Part shown: piece after piece, positions 16,808 through 25,571 of the stretch
Numbering within the stretch: position 1 is the first letter of the stretch
Layout of the letters: each line of letters opens with the position of its first letter
From: Chloroflexota bacterium
GTDB lineage: Bacteria; Chloroflexota; UBA11872
NCBI GenBank assembly: GCA_026706485.1
Contig: JAPOYR010000008.1
Location: 106,558-170,557 of the forward strand
DNA length: 64,000 bases
Reading direction: 5' to 3'
Made by a program: the position numbers and the translations under genes
Notes under the pieces: model-generated
Told to the model about the DNA's origin: nothing
Databases searched by the model: none
Seen by the model: only the letters and a program-made list of their open reading frames with translations

Positions 16808-18058
16808 TCAGGCCACCGGTGGCGAAGCGGGATCGGCGGCGGGGACGGTGGTGTCGGGTTCCGCTTCCGGCGGTCGCCGCGGATTGGCGGCGATGACGCG
16901 CGCGCCGATGATCGCGGCGGCCGCGAACGCGACGATGAAGAAAATGCCCACGGCGCCGAAGCCGCTCACGTCCAGCAGCGCGCCGAGCGCCAACGGCAGC
17001 GTCAGATTCACGATATCCGTGAGGAATTGGACGATCCCCATGGAGCGTCCGACATGCGCGGGCGGGGACCGGTCGGCGACGAGGACGGGTATCAAGGGCA
17101 TCGAAAAGCCAATGCCGGCTTTCGTGAGGCCGAACAGGACGAACGGCACCAGGCCGATGGGCAGAAGCAGGACGAAGCCGCCGAGCAAACCGGGAATCGC
17201 GGCGAGCAGCAGCACCGTCAGACGTCCGAGCCGGTCGAGAATGTTGCCGCTGACGAGCATCAAGCCGAACGTGACGGCGGCAAAGACACTGAGCCAGGCG
17301 CCGATGAGCGCCGGGGTCAGCTGCGCGCCTTCGCTGCCGTAGAGGGGCAGCACCAGGCGCATGATCGCGCTGCCGCTGCCCCAAATGAGCGCGCTCACGA
17401 CCACAACGGGAACCAGACGCCGGGTCAGGCCCAGCGCCCAGCGACGCTGCGGTTCGGACGGCGAAAGCTCCGGCGGACGGGGCAGGGCGCCGCGAATGCT
17501 CAATCCGAGCGGGATCACCACCACGCTGAGCACGGCGGCCAAGAGGAAGACCGAGCGCCAACCGAAGGCGCTGGCGAGGGCCCCGGCCGCGAGCGGGGCG
17601 AGCAGCGACCCCAGCCCCCACCCGGCCATGGCGCGGCCCATCGTGCGCCCGCGTTCCTCGGTCGGCGCGCTGCGGATCAGGTGAGCCATGCCGGCGGTGA
17701 AGATCAACGCCATGGAGACGCCGATCACGGCCGTGCCGAACACCAGGATCGGATAGACCGGCGCGGCCGCCGACGCCAGGGAGCCGATGACCATGAGCAC
17801 TCCGCCGAGGCTCACCAGCAGGCGCGGCGGGTAGCGGTCGGCCACGCGGCCGGCCGGGATCATGGCCACCCCGCGGCCGAGCGCCTGCATGCCGGCGATC
17901 AATCCCAAGGATGCGTAGCTGACCCCGAACTCGTCGTCGAGCTGGCCGAGCACCGGTCCGATGACGGCCGTGCTGAACGAGACGAAGGCAAACGCGGCGA
18001 ACAGGGCGACCACCGACCAGCCGGTGTCGCCGAGTCGGGTTAGGCGCATGGGACTCAT
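16808..18058 (-). CDS. MFS transporter
   Basis: 416 residues with 12 predicted membrane helices. The major-facilitator signature between TM2 and TM3 is recognisable (PAGRVADRYPPRLLV), with the repeated equivalent GNILDRLGRLTVLLL in the second half. The central loop is charged. The family suggests a drug/proton antiporter or sugar/organic-acid exporter; substrate cannot be predicted. The gene starts 39 bases after the stop of the lysine 2,3-aminomutase gene on the same strand, so it may be in an operon with it and might move an amino-acid derivative (inference). Confidence 0.88.
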   Translation of the reverse strand: MSPMRLTRLGDTGWSVVALFAAFAFVSFSTAVIGPVLGQLDDEFGVSYASLGLIAGMQALGRGVAMIPAGRVADRYPPRLLVSLGGVLMVIGSLASAAAPVYPILVFGTAVIGVSMALIFTAGMAHLIRSAPTEERGRTMGRAMAGWGLGSLLAPLAAGALASAFGWRSVFLLAAVLSVVVIPLGLSIRGALPRPPELSPSEPQRRWALGLTRRLVPVVVVSALIWGSGSAIMRLVLPLYGSEGAQLTPALIGAWLSVFAAVTFGLMLVSGNILDRLGRLTVLLLAAIPGLLGGFVLLLPIGLVPFVLFGLTKAGIGFSMPLIPVLVADRSPPAHVGRSMGIVQFLTDIVNLTLPLALGALLDVSGFGAVGIFFIVAFAAAAIIGARVIAANPRRPPEAEPDTTVPAADPASPPVA

Positions 18059-18097
18059 TCGCCGGATGGCGTCGTCACGCCCGCGACGGCAGGTCGC

Positions 18098-19252
18098 CTA
18101 GTCGTAGATCGGGTACGCGCGCGAGACCTCGGGGTCGCCGTTGCCGCCGGCCGCGTCGCCGTCCGCGTGGTCCCGCGAGTAGCCGTGCGCGGGGTACTCG
18201 TAGACGTCGCCCTCGAAGTTGCGCAGCGTGATGGCGTCGTCGGTGAGCCGCACGATGCGATCGGGAGTGACGGGAATCTTGCCGCCGCCGCCAGGAGCGT
18301 CGATGACGTAGGTGGGCACGCCGAAACCGGTGGTGTGCCCCTGCAGCGACTCGATGATCTCGAGCCCCTTCTGCACCGAGGTCCGAAAGTAGTCGGTGCC
18401 CTTCACGAGATCGGCCTGGTAGATGTAGTAGGGCTTGACGCGGGCCTTGAGCAGCGCGTGCATGAGCTCCTTCATCACCTCGGGATCGTCGTTGACGCCG
18501 CGCAGCAGCACCGTCTGGCAACCCACGGGAATGCCGTGATCGACCAGCAAGCCGCAGGCGCGCACGGCCTCGGGCGTGAGCTCACGCGGGTGATTGAAGT
18601 GCGTGTTGAGGTAGAACGGGTGGTACTTGGCCAGCATCTCGCAGAGTTCGGGCGTGATGCGCTCGGGATTCACGCACGGGATCTTGCTGCCGATGCGGAT
18701 GAGCTCCACGTGTGGAATCGCGCGCAAACGGCTGACGATCCATTCGAGCGCCGAGTCGGTGAGGGTGAGGGGATCACCGCCGCTGAGCAGGACGTCGCGG
18801 ATCTCCTGGTGCTCGGCGATGTAGTCGATGGCGCGCTGCAGCTCCTCGGGCCGGGGCACCGGGTTCTTGCCCACCTTGCGCTTGCGGGTGCAGAAGCGGC
18901 AGTACATGGCGCAGGTGTGCGTGACGACGAATAGGACGCGGTCGGGATAGCGGTGCGTGAGGTGAGGCACCGGCATGTCGTCTTCCTCGTCGAGCGGGTC
19001 GTCCTCCAGGAAGTTGGGGTTCTCGAACTCCCGCGCGTCCGGCATTTGCTGCAGGAAGATGGGGTCGCTGGCGTCCCACTTCTCGATCAGGCTGAGGTAA
19101 TAGGGCGTGGTGAAGAAGGGGTATTCCTCATCGATGGCCTCGAGCTGCTGGTACTGCTCTTCGGTGAGGCCCGGAATCTCACGGACGTCCCGCACGCCCT
19201 TGGCCAGCTGCTCCTGCCACTCGGCGCGGGGTCGGGTTCGCTGGTGTGCCAT
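18098..19252 (-). CDS. kamA: Lysine 2,3-aminomutase (radical SAM, PLP)
   Basis: 384 residues from the ATG at 19252. An upstream ATG at 19372 would add 40 residues rich in Arg/Pro that are not typical, so I exclude them. The radical SAM cluster is CAMYCRFCTRKRKVG (CxxxCxxC). The lysine-binding region has LLSGGDPLTLTDSALEWI and THFNHPRELTPE. The PLP-binding motif DAPGGGGKIPV carries the Schiff-base Lys. The enzyme converts L-lysine to L-beta-lysine. In anaerobes this is lysine fermentation; in many others, with the acetyltransferase AblB, it makes the osmolyte N-epsilon-acetyl-beta-lysine. AblB is not visible here, so the role is open. Confidence 0.93.
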   Translation of the reverse strand: MAHQRTRPRAEWQEQLAKGVRDVREIPGLTEEQYQQLEAIDEEYPFFTTPYYLSLIEKWDASDPIFLQQMPDAREFENPNFLEDDPLDEEDDMPVPHLTHRYPDRVLFVVTHTCAMYCRFCTRKRKVGKNPVPRPEELQRAIDYIAEHQEIRDVLLSGGDPLTLTDSALEWIVSRLRAIPHVELIRIGSKIPCVNPERITPELCEMLAKYHPFYLNTHFNHPRELTPEAVRACGLLVDHGIPVGCQTVLLRGVNDDPEVMKELMHALLKARVKPYYIYQADLVKGTDYFRTSVQKGLEIIESLQGHTTGFGVPTYVIDAPGGGGKIPVTPDRIVRLTDDAITLRNFEGDVYEYPAHGYSRDHADGDAAGGNGDPEVSRAYPIYD

Positions 19253-19733
19253 GGCTCCTCTGGGCGCGCGCGCCGCGCCGGCCACCTGCGGCCGCCGTCG
19301 CCGTTCGCGTACCGGCCCAAGCCTACGAAACCACGGTGGAGGGTGGGTAGTGGGCCCATGGCAGGGGCTCAACGCGGGCGGGTTTGAAACTCGCCCCTAC
19401 GCCGACCATGCAGCACGCGACCGGCTTCGACTCGACTGGATTCCGGCTGTCACCGGAATGACGGAGGGCGACGGGTCTGAGGAGGCTACGGGCGCTGTAG
19501 TCGATGGCTAGCCCCTTAGATTCCTCGCTCCGCTCGGAATGACAATTCGCGAGGGAAGGCATTCAGTCGTCAGTTGCCTGGGCTTTTTCGCAGAGTTTCC
19601 TGTCAATATTTGCGGGCGAACGGTACGCGGTGATAGCTTCGATTAGGTGGCTCCGGGTGTTGTGCGCCCTGATTTAGCCGACGCCCCGGAGCCGGAGAGG
19701 ATCTCTTCACGCTGAGACGACCGAGGCTGCAAC
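19253..19733. other. Gap of 481 bases between divergent kamA and sufC, with three repeats
   Basis: No gene. It contains a family B copy (19375-19400, ggtttgaaac stem), a family A-like end (about 19436-19464, ggattccggctgtcaccgg) and a family C copy (19513-19544, ttagattcctcgctccgctc). The last 170 bases are free of repeats and should hold the suf promoter. I see only a weak candidate, TTGCGG near 19614 with a GATAGC word 16 bases later. Confidence 0.65.
19649..19693 (+). promoter_or_regulatory. Perfect 9-bp inverted repeat in the suf leader
   Basis: GGCTCCGGG (19649-19657) and CCCGGAGCC (19685-19693) are exact reverse complements separated by 27 bases, 41 bases upstream of the sufC ATG. It could be an operator half-site pair or an RNA stem that affects sufC translation. 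No sufR or iscR gene is present nearby to act on it. The function is not shown by sequence alone. Confidence 0.45.
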
Positions 19734-20498
19734 ATGCATAACGGCAGCGGCGCGGACGCGCTTGTCATCCAAGACTTGCACGTCAGCGTGGACGGCATGC
19801 CGATTCTCAAGGGCATCGACTTGCACGTACCCAAGGGCGAGGTGCATGCGCTTATGGGGCCGAACGGCTCGGGCAAGAGCACCCTGGCGAACACGCTGAT
19901 GGGCCACCCCGCCTTCGAGGTGACGGGCGGCAGCGTGACGTTCAAGGGCCAGGACATCCTGGAACTGGCCACCGACGAGCGCGCGCGCCTGGGCATGTTC
20001 ATGGCCTTCCAATACCCGTCCGAGATCACCGGCGTGCGCGTGTCCAACTTCCTGCGCATGGCGCTCAACGCGCAGCGCGAGGAAGAAATATCGGCCATGG
20101 AGTTTCGCCGGCTGATGATGGAGAAGATGCGGCTGCTGCGCATGGACATGAAGTTCGCCAGCCGCTACCTGAACGAGGGCTTCTCCGGCGGCGAGAAAAA
20201 GCGCAACGAGATTCTGCAAATGGCGGTCTTGCAGCCGGATCTCGCGATTCTCGACGAGACGGACTCGGGCCTGGACATCGACGCCCTGCGCATCGTGGCC
20301 GATGGGGTCAACACGCTGCGCAGCGCGGACATGGCCACCCTGGTCATCACGCACTACCAGCGGCTGCTGAACTACATCGTGCCGGACGTGGTGCACGTGC
20401 TGATCGACGGGCGCATCGCGCGCACCGGCGACAAGCAGCTCGCGCTGAAGCTTGACGAGAGCGGCTACGAGGCCATGACGGCGGCACAGGAGGCATAG
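19734..20498 (+). CDS. sufC: Fe-S cluster assembly ATPase SufC
   Basis: 254 residues, typical. Walker A is GPNGSGKSTLANTL; the SufC-specific signature is FSGGEKKRNEILQMA; Walker B is PDLAILDETDSGLDIDALRI; the H-loop is VITHYQRLLNYI. SufC is the ABC-type ATPase of the SufBCD scaffold in the cytoplasm. It is the first gene of a compact six-gene operon, with three bases before sufB. Confidence 0.97.
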   Translation: MHNGSGADALVIQDLHVSVDGMPILKGIDLHVPKGEVHALMGPNGSGKSTLANTLMGHPAFEVTGGSVTFKGQDILELATDERARLGMFMAFQYPSEITGVRVSNFLRMALNAQREEEISAMEFRRLMMEKMRLLRMDMKFASRYLNEGFSGGEKKRNEILQMAVLQPDLAILDETDSGLDIDALRIVADGVNTLRSADMATLVITHYQRLLNYIVPDVVHVLIDGRIARTGDKQLALKLDESGYEAMTAAQEA

Positions 20499-20501
20499 CG
20501 A

Positions 20502-21905
20502 ATGGCGGTGAAGTCGGCGGACATTGGACTCGATAGCTACAAGTTCGGGTTCCACGACGACATCAAGCCGGTATACAAGTCGCCCAAGGGGCTCAGCGCC
20601 GACATCGTGCGCGAGATCTCCCGCCAGAAGGACGAGCCGGAGTGGATGCTCGAGTTCCGGCTGGAGTCACTGCGGCAGTTCGAGCGCAAGCCCGTGCCGA
20701 CCTGGGGCGCCGACCTGTCACGCATCGACTTCGACGACATCTACTACTACATCCGCCCCCAAGACCGGCAGGCGCGCAGCTGGGACGACGTGCCGGACGA
20801 CATCAAGAACACGTTCGACCGCCTGGGCATTCCCGAGGCGGAGCGCAAGTTCCTGGCCGGCGTGGGCGCGCAGTACGACTCGGAAGTCGTCTACCACAGC
20901 ATCCGCGAGGACCTGGAGCGCGAGGGCGTGGTGTTCCTCGACATGGACTCCGGGCTGCGCGAGCACCCGGACATCGTGCGCGAGTATTTCGGCACGATCA
21001 TCCCCAACGGCGACAACAAGTTCGCCGCGCTCAACAGCGCGGTGTGGAGCGGCGGGAGCTTCGTCTACGTCCCCGAGGGCGTGAAGGTCGAGGTGCCGCT
21101 GCAGGCCTATTTCCGCATCAACGCGGAGAACATGGGGCAGTTCGAGCGCACGCTGATCGTCGTGGAGCCCGGGGCCTACGTGCATTACGTGGAGGGCTGC
21201 ACGGCGCCGATCTACGCCACGGACTCGCTGCACTCGGCAGTGGTGGAGATCGTTGTCAAGGAAGGGGCGCGCTGCCGCTATACGACGATCCAGAACTGGT
21301 CGACCGACGTCTTCAACCTGGTGACGAAGCGCGCGGTGGCCTACCGCGACGCCACGATGGAGTGGATCGACGGCAACCTGGGCAGCAAGGTCACTATGAA
21401 GTATCCGGCGGTCTACCTGATGGAGCCGGGCGCGCATGGCGAGGTGCTGTCCATCGCCTTCGCGAGCGAGGGGCAGCACCAGGACGCCGGGGCGAAGATG
21501 GTGCACGCCGCGCCGGATACCTCGTCGATCATCACGTCCAAGTCGATCAGTCGGGCCGGCGGCCGCGCCGGCTATCGCGGGCACGTGAGCGTGCTGCCGG
21601 GCGCGGAGCGCTCGAAGTCAAACGTGGTCTGCGACGCGCTGCTGTTCGACGACGAGTCGCGGTCGGACACCTATCCCTACATGGACATCGAGGAAAGCAA
21701 CACCGCCGTGCAGCACGAGGCCACGGTGAGCAAGATCGGCGAGCAGCAGCTCTTCTACCTGATGAGCCGCGGGCTGACCGAAGAGCAGGCCATGGCGATG
21801 GTGGTGAGCGGCTTCATCGAGCCCATCGTGCGCGAGCTGCCGATGGAATACGCCGTGGAGATGAACCGCCTGATCGAGCTGCAAATGGAAGGCTCGATCG
21901 GATAG
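20502..21905 (+). CDS. sufB: Fe-S cluster assembly scaffold SufB
   Basis: 467 residues, the usual long SufB form. Landmarks are the N-terminal [56 protein letters not shown], and the core beta-helix block ending [19 protein letters not shown]. The Cys in VVCD corresponds to the scaffold Cys of E. coli SufB. The C-terminal block is [20 protein letters not shown], then [19 protein letters not shown]. It receives sulfur and assembles the nascent cluster with SufC and SufD. Confidence 0.97.
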   Translation: MAVKSADIGLDSYKFGFHDDIKPVYKSPKGLSADIVREISRQKDEPEWMLEFRLESLRQFERKPVPTWGADLSRIDFDDIYYYIRPQDRQARSWDDVPDDIKNTFDRLGIPEAERKFLAGVGAQYDSEVVYHSIREDLEREGVVFLDMDSGLREHPDIVREYFGTIIPNGDNKFAALNSAVWSGGSFVYVPEGVKVEVPLQAYFRINAENMGQFERTLIVVEPGAYVHYVEGCTAPIYATDSLHSAVVEIVVKEGARCRYTTIQNWSTDVFNLVTKRAVAYRDATMEWIDGNLGSKVTMKYPAVYLMEPGAHGEVLSIAFASEGQHQDAGAKMVHAAPDTSSIITSKSISRAGGRAGYRGHVSVLPGAERSKSNVVCDALLFDDESRSDTYPYMDIEESNTAVQHEATVSKIGEQQLFYLMSRGLTEEQAMAMVVSGFIEPIVRELPMEYAVEMNRLIELQMEGSIG

Positions 21906-21941
21906 CCCGACTGGACCCGAGCAGGCTCAGTATCCGGGCCG

Positions 21942-23291
21942 GTGCCCAACGAAGGACGCTCGCGCATGGCGATTGACGCGCGGGCGCCCGGTCTGTCCCG
22001 TCAAGCGATCGACGAGGTTGCCGACGCAGGACAGGAGCCGGACTGGCTGCGGGCGCACCGCCGAGCCGCGTGGGACGTCTACGAGGCGACGCCGAACCCC
22101 GAACGCACCGACGAGGAGTGGCGGCGCACCGATTTGCGGTGGCTGCAATGGGAGTCGCTGACGCCGGCGCCGTCGCTGGACAGTCTTGACCGAGTGCCTG
22201 CAACGGTGCCCGCGGCAGCGCTGTCGCCGAGCGTCACCATGCTGGTGAGCGCCGCCGGCGCGCGCGTGATCGACATCAGCCCGGAGGCCCGTGAGGCGGG
22301 CGTGGTGGCGCTGGACCTGGCGGAGGCCGCGCGCACCCGGCCGGAGCTGGTGCGCGATCGGCTGAGCACCACCGCCGTCACGCCGGGGCAGGGCAAGTTC
22401 CAGGCCCTCAACGCCGCGCTGTGGCAGGGCGGCACCCTGGTGCACGTGCCGCGGGGCGCCGTGCTGGCGCAACCGATCCTGGTGGTTGTCTGCGACGACG
22501 CGGCGCTGCGGCAGCCGCACCTGCTGGCCTCGCTCGGCGAGGGCGCGCAGGCGGCGATCGTGGAGTGGTGGGCGGACGCCGCGAGCGACTCTCAGGCGCT
22601 CGTCAATGGGGCGACGGAGCTGTTCGCCGACGCCGGCTCACACCTCACCTACACGCACGTTCAGGGCCTGTCGTCCGGCACGCGGTCGATCCTGTCGCAG
22701 CGCGCCATGGTGCGCCGGGACGCCACGTTCACCGGCACCAACGTGACGGTCGGAGGACGGTTTCACAAGGCCCGAGTCGAGGCGAGCTTGACCGAGCCCG
22801 GCGCCAGTGTGGTGATGAACGGCGCGTTCAGACTTGGCGGCCGGCAATTCGTGGATCACCACACCACGCAGGGTCACCTGGCCACGGACGGCACCAGCGA
22901 CCTGCTGTTCGCCGGCGTGCTCGACGGCCGGGCGCGCTCGGTGTACGCCGGCACCATCGTGGTGGACCCGAAGGCGCAACGCACCAACGCCTATCAGAAC
23001 AATCGCAACCTGTTGCTGAACAGCGGCACGCGCGCGGACTCGATTCCACGGCTGGAAATCATGGCGGACGACGTGCGCTGCACCCACGGCGCGACCACGT
23101 CGACGCTGGAGCCGAGCCACCTGTACTACCTGTGCTCGCGCGGCCTCACCGAGGCGCATGCGCGAGAGCTGATCGTGGAGGGCTATTTCGAGGCAGTGCT
23201 GGACCGCGTGCCCCACGAGGGCGTACGCGACGTGCTGCGCGGGGTCCTGACCGCGCCCGCACCGACCCGTGACGGCGCGACGGGAATCTGA
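21942..23291 (+). CDS. sufD: Fe-S cluster assembly protein SufD
   Basis: 449 residues from GTG 21942; an ATG at 21966 would give 441. The N-terminal helical region has WLRAHRRAAWDVYEATPNP. The beta-helix core contains FQALNAALWQGGTLVHVPRG, then NGAFRLGGRQFVDHHTTQGH, the SufD-type histidine block, and the C-terminal CTHGATTSTLEPSHLYYLCS and RGLTEAHARELIVEGYFE. It is the structural partner of SufB. The Cys-His at CTHGAT corresponds to the conserved SufD His region at the SufB interface. Confidence 0.95.
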   Translation: MPNEGRSRMAIDARAPGLSRQAIDEVADAGQEPDWLRAHRRAAWDVYEATPNPERTDEEWRRTDLRWLQWESLTPAPSLDSLDRVPATVPAAALSPSVTMLVSAAGARVIDISPEAREAGVVALDLAEAARTRPELVRDRLSTTAVTPGQGKFQALNAALWQGGTLVHVPRGAVLAQPILVVVCDDAALRQPHLLASLGEGAQAAIVEWWADAASDSQALVNGATELFADAGSHLTYTHVQGLSSGTRSILSQRAMVRRDATFTGTNVTVGGRFHKARVEASLTEPGASVVMNGAFRLGGRQFVDHHTTQGHLATDGTSDLLFAGVLDGRARSVYAGTIVVDPKAQRTNAYQNNRNLLLNSGTRADSIPRLEIMADDVRCTHGATTSTLEPSHLYYLCSRGLTEAHARELIVEGYFEAVLDRVPHEGVRDVLRGVLTAPAPTRDGATGI

Positions 23292-23294
23292 GGC

Positions 23295-23636
23295 GTGACC
23301 CAACCACCGGGCGCAGCGGGCGGCTACGTGGACGTCGGTCCGATCGACTCGATTCCCGCGGGCGCAAAGGGGGCGGTGGAGATCGACGGCGAGCCGGTGG
23401 GCCTGTACAACGTCGACGGCCAAATTTTCGCCATGGACGACCTGTGCACGCATGACGAGGCCTACTTGTCGGAGGGCGATTTCAATCCGTCGGCGGGCAC
23501 GGTCCGTTGCCCGCGCCACAGCTCCCACTTCGACGTGCGCACCGGCCGGCCGCGCACCCTGCCGGCGATCCTGCCGGTGCAGGTGTACGAGACGAAAGTC
23601 GAGCAGGGCCGAATCCTGGTGTTGTTCGATACTTAG
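23295..23636 (+). CDS. Rieske [2Fe-2S] ferredoxin-like protein of the suf operon
   Basis: 113 residues from a GTG three bases after sufD. Both Rieske ligand pairs are intact: CTHDEAYLSEG (Cys-x-His) and CPRHSSHFDVRTGRP (Cys-x-x-His). The spacing matches small NirD/biphenyl-dioxygenase-ferredoxin types. It probably supplies electrons, in cluster assembly or to an unlinked oxygenase. Such a gene between sufD and sufS recurs in actinobacterial and Chloroflexota suf operons (family knowledge); its role there is not established. Confidence 0.9.
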   Translation: MTQPPGAAGGYVDVGPIDSIPAGAKGAVEIDGEPVGLYNVDGQIFAMDDLCTHDEAYLSEGDFNPSAGTVRCPRHSSHFDVRTGRPRTLPAILPVQVYETKVEQGRILVLFDT

Positions 23637-23639
23637 GAC

Positions 23640-24917
23640 ATGAGCACCTCGACCCGCGGCGCCGTCGCGCCAGCCGACCGGGCCGCCCCGCTCGACACCG
23701 TGACGCTGAGACGCGATTTCCCCATCCTGGCCCAAGCAGTGCGCGGCAAGCCGCTGGTCTACCTGGACAACGCCGCGACCTCGCAGAAGCCGCAGGTCGT
23801 GATCGAGGCCGTCCACGACTACTACACGACCACGAACGCGAACATCCACCGCGGCATCCACTACCTGAGCGAGAAGGGCACGGCGGCCTACGAGGACGCG
23901 CGGGTACGGATATCCACGTTCATCAATGCCCGGCGCCCGCACGAGGTGGTCTTCACGCGCGGCACGACGGACGGCATCAACATGGTGGCCCGCGCGTGGG
24001 GCGACGAGAACATCGCATCCGGCGACGAGATCCTGCTCACCGAGGTCGAGCACCACAGCAACCTGGTGCCCTGGCAGGCGCTGGCGAAGCGGCGCGGCGC
24101 GCGCCTGCGCTTCATCCCCACGGATGGCGCGGGCGTGATCGACCTGGACGCCTACGGCGGCATGCTGGGTCCGCAGACCAAGCTGGTGGCCGTGCACCAC
24201 GTCTCCAACGTGCTCGGCGTGATTGCGCCGGTGGCCGAGATGGCCCGCCTGGCCCACGAGCACGGCGCGGTGATCGCCGTCGACGGGGCGCAGTCGGCGC
24301 CGCACATGCCAGTGGACGTGCAGGCGCTGGACGTGGACTTTCTGACGTTTTCCGGCCACAAGATGGCCGGCCCGACGGGCATCGGAATCCTGTACGGCAA
24401 GGAGGCCCTGCTGGACGCGATGGAGCCCGCGCACTTCGGCGGCAGCATGATCCGCATGGTGGAGCTGGAGTCGTCCACCTGGGCGGATCTGCCGGACAAG
24501 TTCGAGGGCGGCACCCCCAACATTGCCGGCGCGATCGGCCTGGGCGTTGCGGTGGACTACCTCAAACACGTGGGCATGGATGCGATCAACGCGCACTCGC
24601 GCCAGCTCGGGTCCTATGCGGTCAACGTGCTCAGCGACATGCCCGGCGTGACCGTCCATGGGCCGGACGCGGACGGGGAACGGGGCGGGGTCGTGTCGTT
24701 CACGGTGAATGACCTGCACCCGCATGACGTGGGGACGGTGCTCGACGGCGAAGGCATTGCCATCCGCGCCGGGCACCACTGCGCGCAGCCGCTGATGCGC
24801 AAGCTGGGCGTTCACGCCACCGCGCGCGCCAGCGTCTATCTCTACAACACAACGGACGAGATCGACCGGCTGGTCGAGGGCGTGGACAAGGCGCAGCGCT
24901 TCTTCGGCACGATCTGA
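23640..24917 (+). CDS. sufS: Cysteine desulfurase SufS
   Basis: 425 residues, group II desulfurase. LVYLDNAATSQKPQVVIEA is the N-terminal signature, and NANIHRGIHYLSEKGTAAYE follows. The PLP Lys lies in FSGHKMAGPTGIGILYGK. The catalytic Cys lies in RAGHHCAQPLMRKLGVHATA, in the short lobe typical of SufS. It removes sulfur from cysteine as a persulfide and passes it to SufU. It begins three bases after the Rieske gene. Confidence 0.97.
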   Translation: MSTSTRGAVAPADRAAPLDTVTLRRDFPILAQAVRGKPLVYLDNAATSQKPQVVIEAVHDYYTTTNANIHRGIHYLSEKGTAAYEDARVRISTFINARRPHEVVFTRGTTDGINMVARAWGDENIASGDEILLTEVEHHSNLVPWQALAKRRGARLRFIPTDGAGVIDLDAYGGMLGPQTKLVAVHHVSNVLGVIAPVAEMARLAHEHGAVIAVDGAQSAPHMPVDVQALDVDFLTFSGHKMAGPTGIGILYGKEALLDAMEPAHFGGSMIRMVELESSTWADLPDKFEGGTPNIAGAIGLGVAVDYLKHVGMDAINAHSRQLGSYAVNVLSDMPGVTVHGPDADGERGGVVSFTVNDLHPHDVGTVLDGEGIAIRAGHHCAQPLMRKLGVHATARASVYLYNTTDEIDRLVEGVDKAQRFFGTI

Positions 24918-24918
24918 G

Positions 24919-25383
24919 ATGGCGCTGGACGACCTCTATCGCGAAGTGATCATGGATCACTACAAGCGCCCGCGGAACCGCGGCACGCTGGACGACGCGG
25001 ACGTGGTGGTCGAAGGGGCCAATCCGCTCTGCGGCGACGAGGTCACGCTCTGGCTCGACATCGCGGACGGGACGGTGACCGACGTGCGCTTTGCCGGCCA
25101 CGGGTGCTCCATCAGCCAGGCGTCGGCGTCGATCATGACGGAGGCGATCGAGGGTCGTCCGATTGGGGAGATTGGCGAAATCGTCCAGGCGCTGCGCGGC
25201 ATGATGCTGGAGGGCGAGGAACCGGACGAGGACCTGCTGGGCGACGGCATCGCGCTGGAAGGCGTGCGGCAGTTTCCGGTGCGGATCAAGTGCGCGGTGC
25301 TGGGGTGGAACACGCTGCAGCTGGGGCTGAAGCAGTTCGTCGACTCCGGCGGCAAACCGGTCGAGGCGCACCATCGCGAGTAG
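24919..25383 (+). CDS. sufU: Zinc-dependent sulfurtransferase SufU
   Basis: 154 residues. It begins DDLYREVIMDHYKRPRNRG. The zinc ligands are Cys in NPLCGDEV (with the following Asp), Cys in GHGCSIS and Cys in IKCAVLGWNTLQ. The insertion after GHGCSISQASASIM distinguishes SufU from IscU. It accepts persulfide from SufS. It replaces SufE, which is not present. It ends the operon. Confidence 0.95.
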   Translation: MALDDLYREVIMDHYKRPRNRGTLDDADVVVEGANPLCGDEVTLWLDIADGTVTDVRFAGHGCSISQASASIMTEAIEGRPIGEIGEIVQALRGMMLEGEEPDEDLLGDGIALEGVRQFPVRIKCAVLGWNTLQLGLKQFVDSGGKPVEAHHRE

Positions 25384-25389
25384 CACAAG

Positions 25390-25474
25390 TGGCCGGGCTT
25401 GGGGATGACCGAGCGTATCCTCTCCGCCCCCAGGTTCAATGAGGGGTGGATTCCCGCCTTCGCGGGAATGACGG
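25390..25474 (+). repeat. Family A interspersed repeat after sufU
   Basis: Blocks cttggggatgaccgagcg, ccaggttcaatgagggg and hairpin ATTCCCGC-cttc-GCGGGAAT. It begins six bases after the sufU stop, so the hairpin may also mark the end of the suf transcript. Confidence 0.85.
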
Positions 25475-25571
25475 ACTCACATTGGGCCTCTGCGGTGCAT
25501 GGCATGAGGTGGAGAGTGACCATTCGCGTGGGCACAATTGGCCGCGCGAGCGCGCGGGGAGCAGCTGATTC

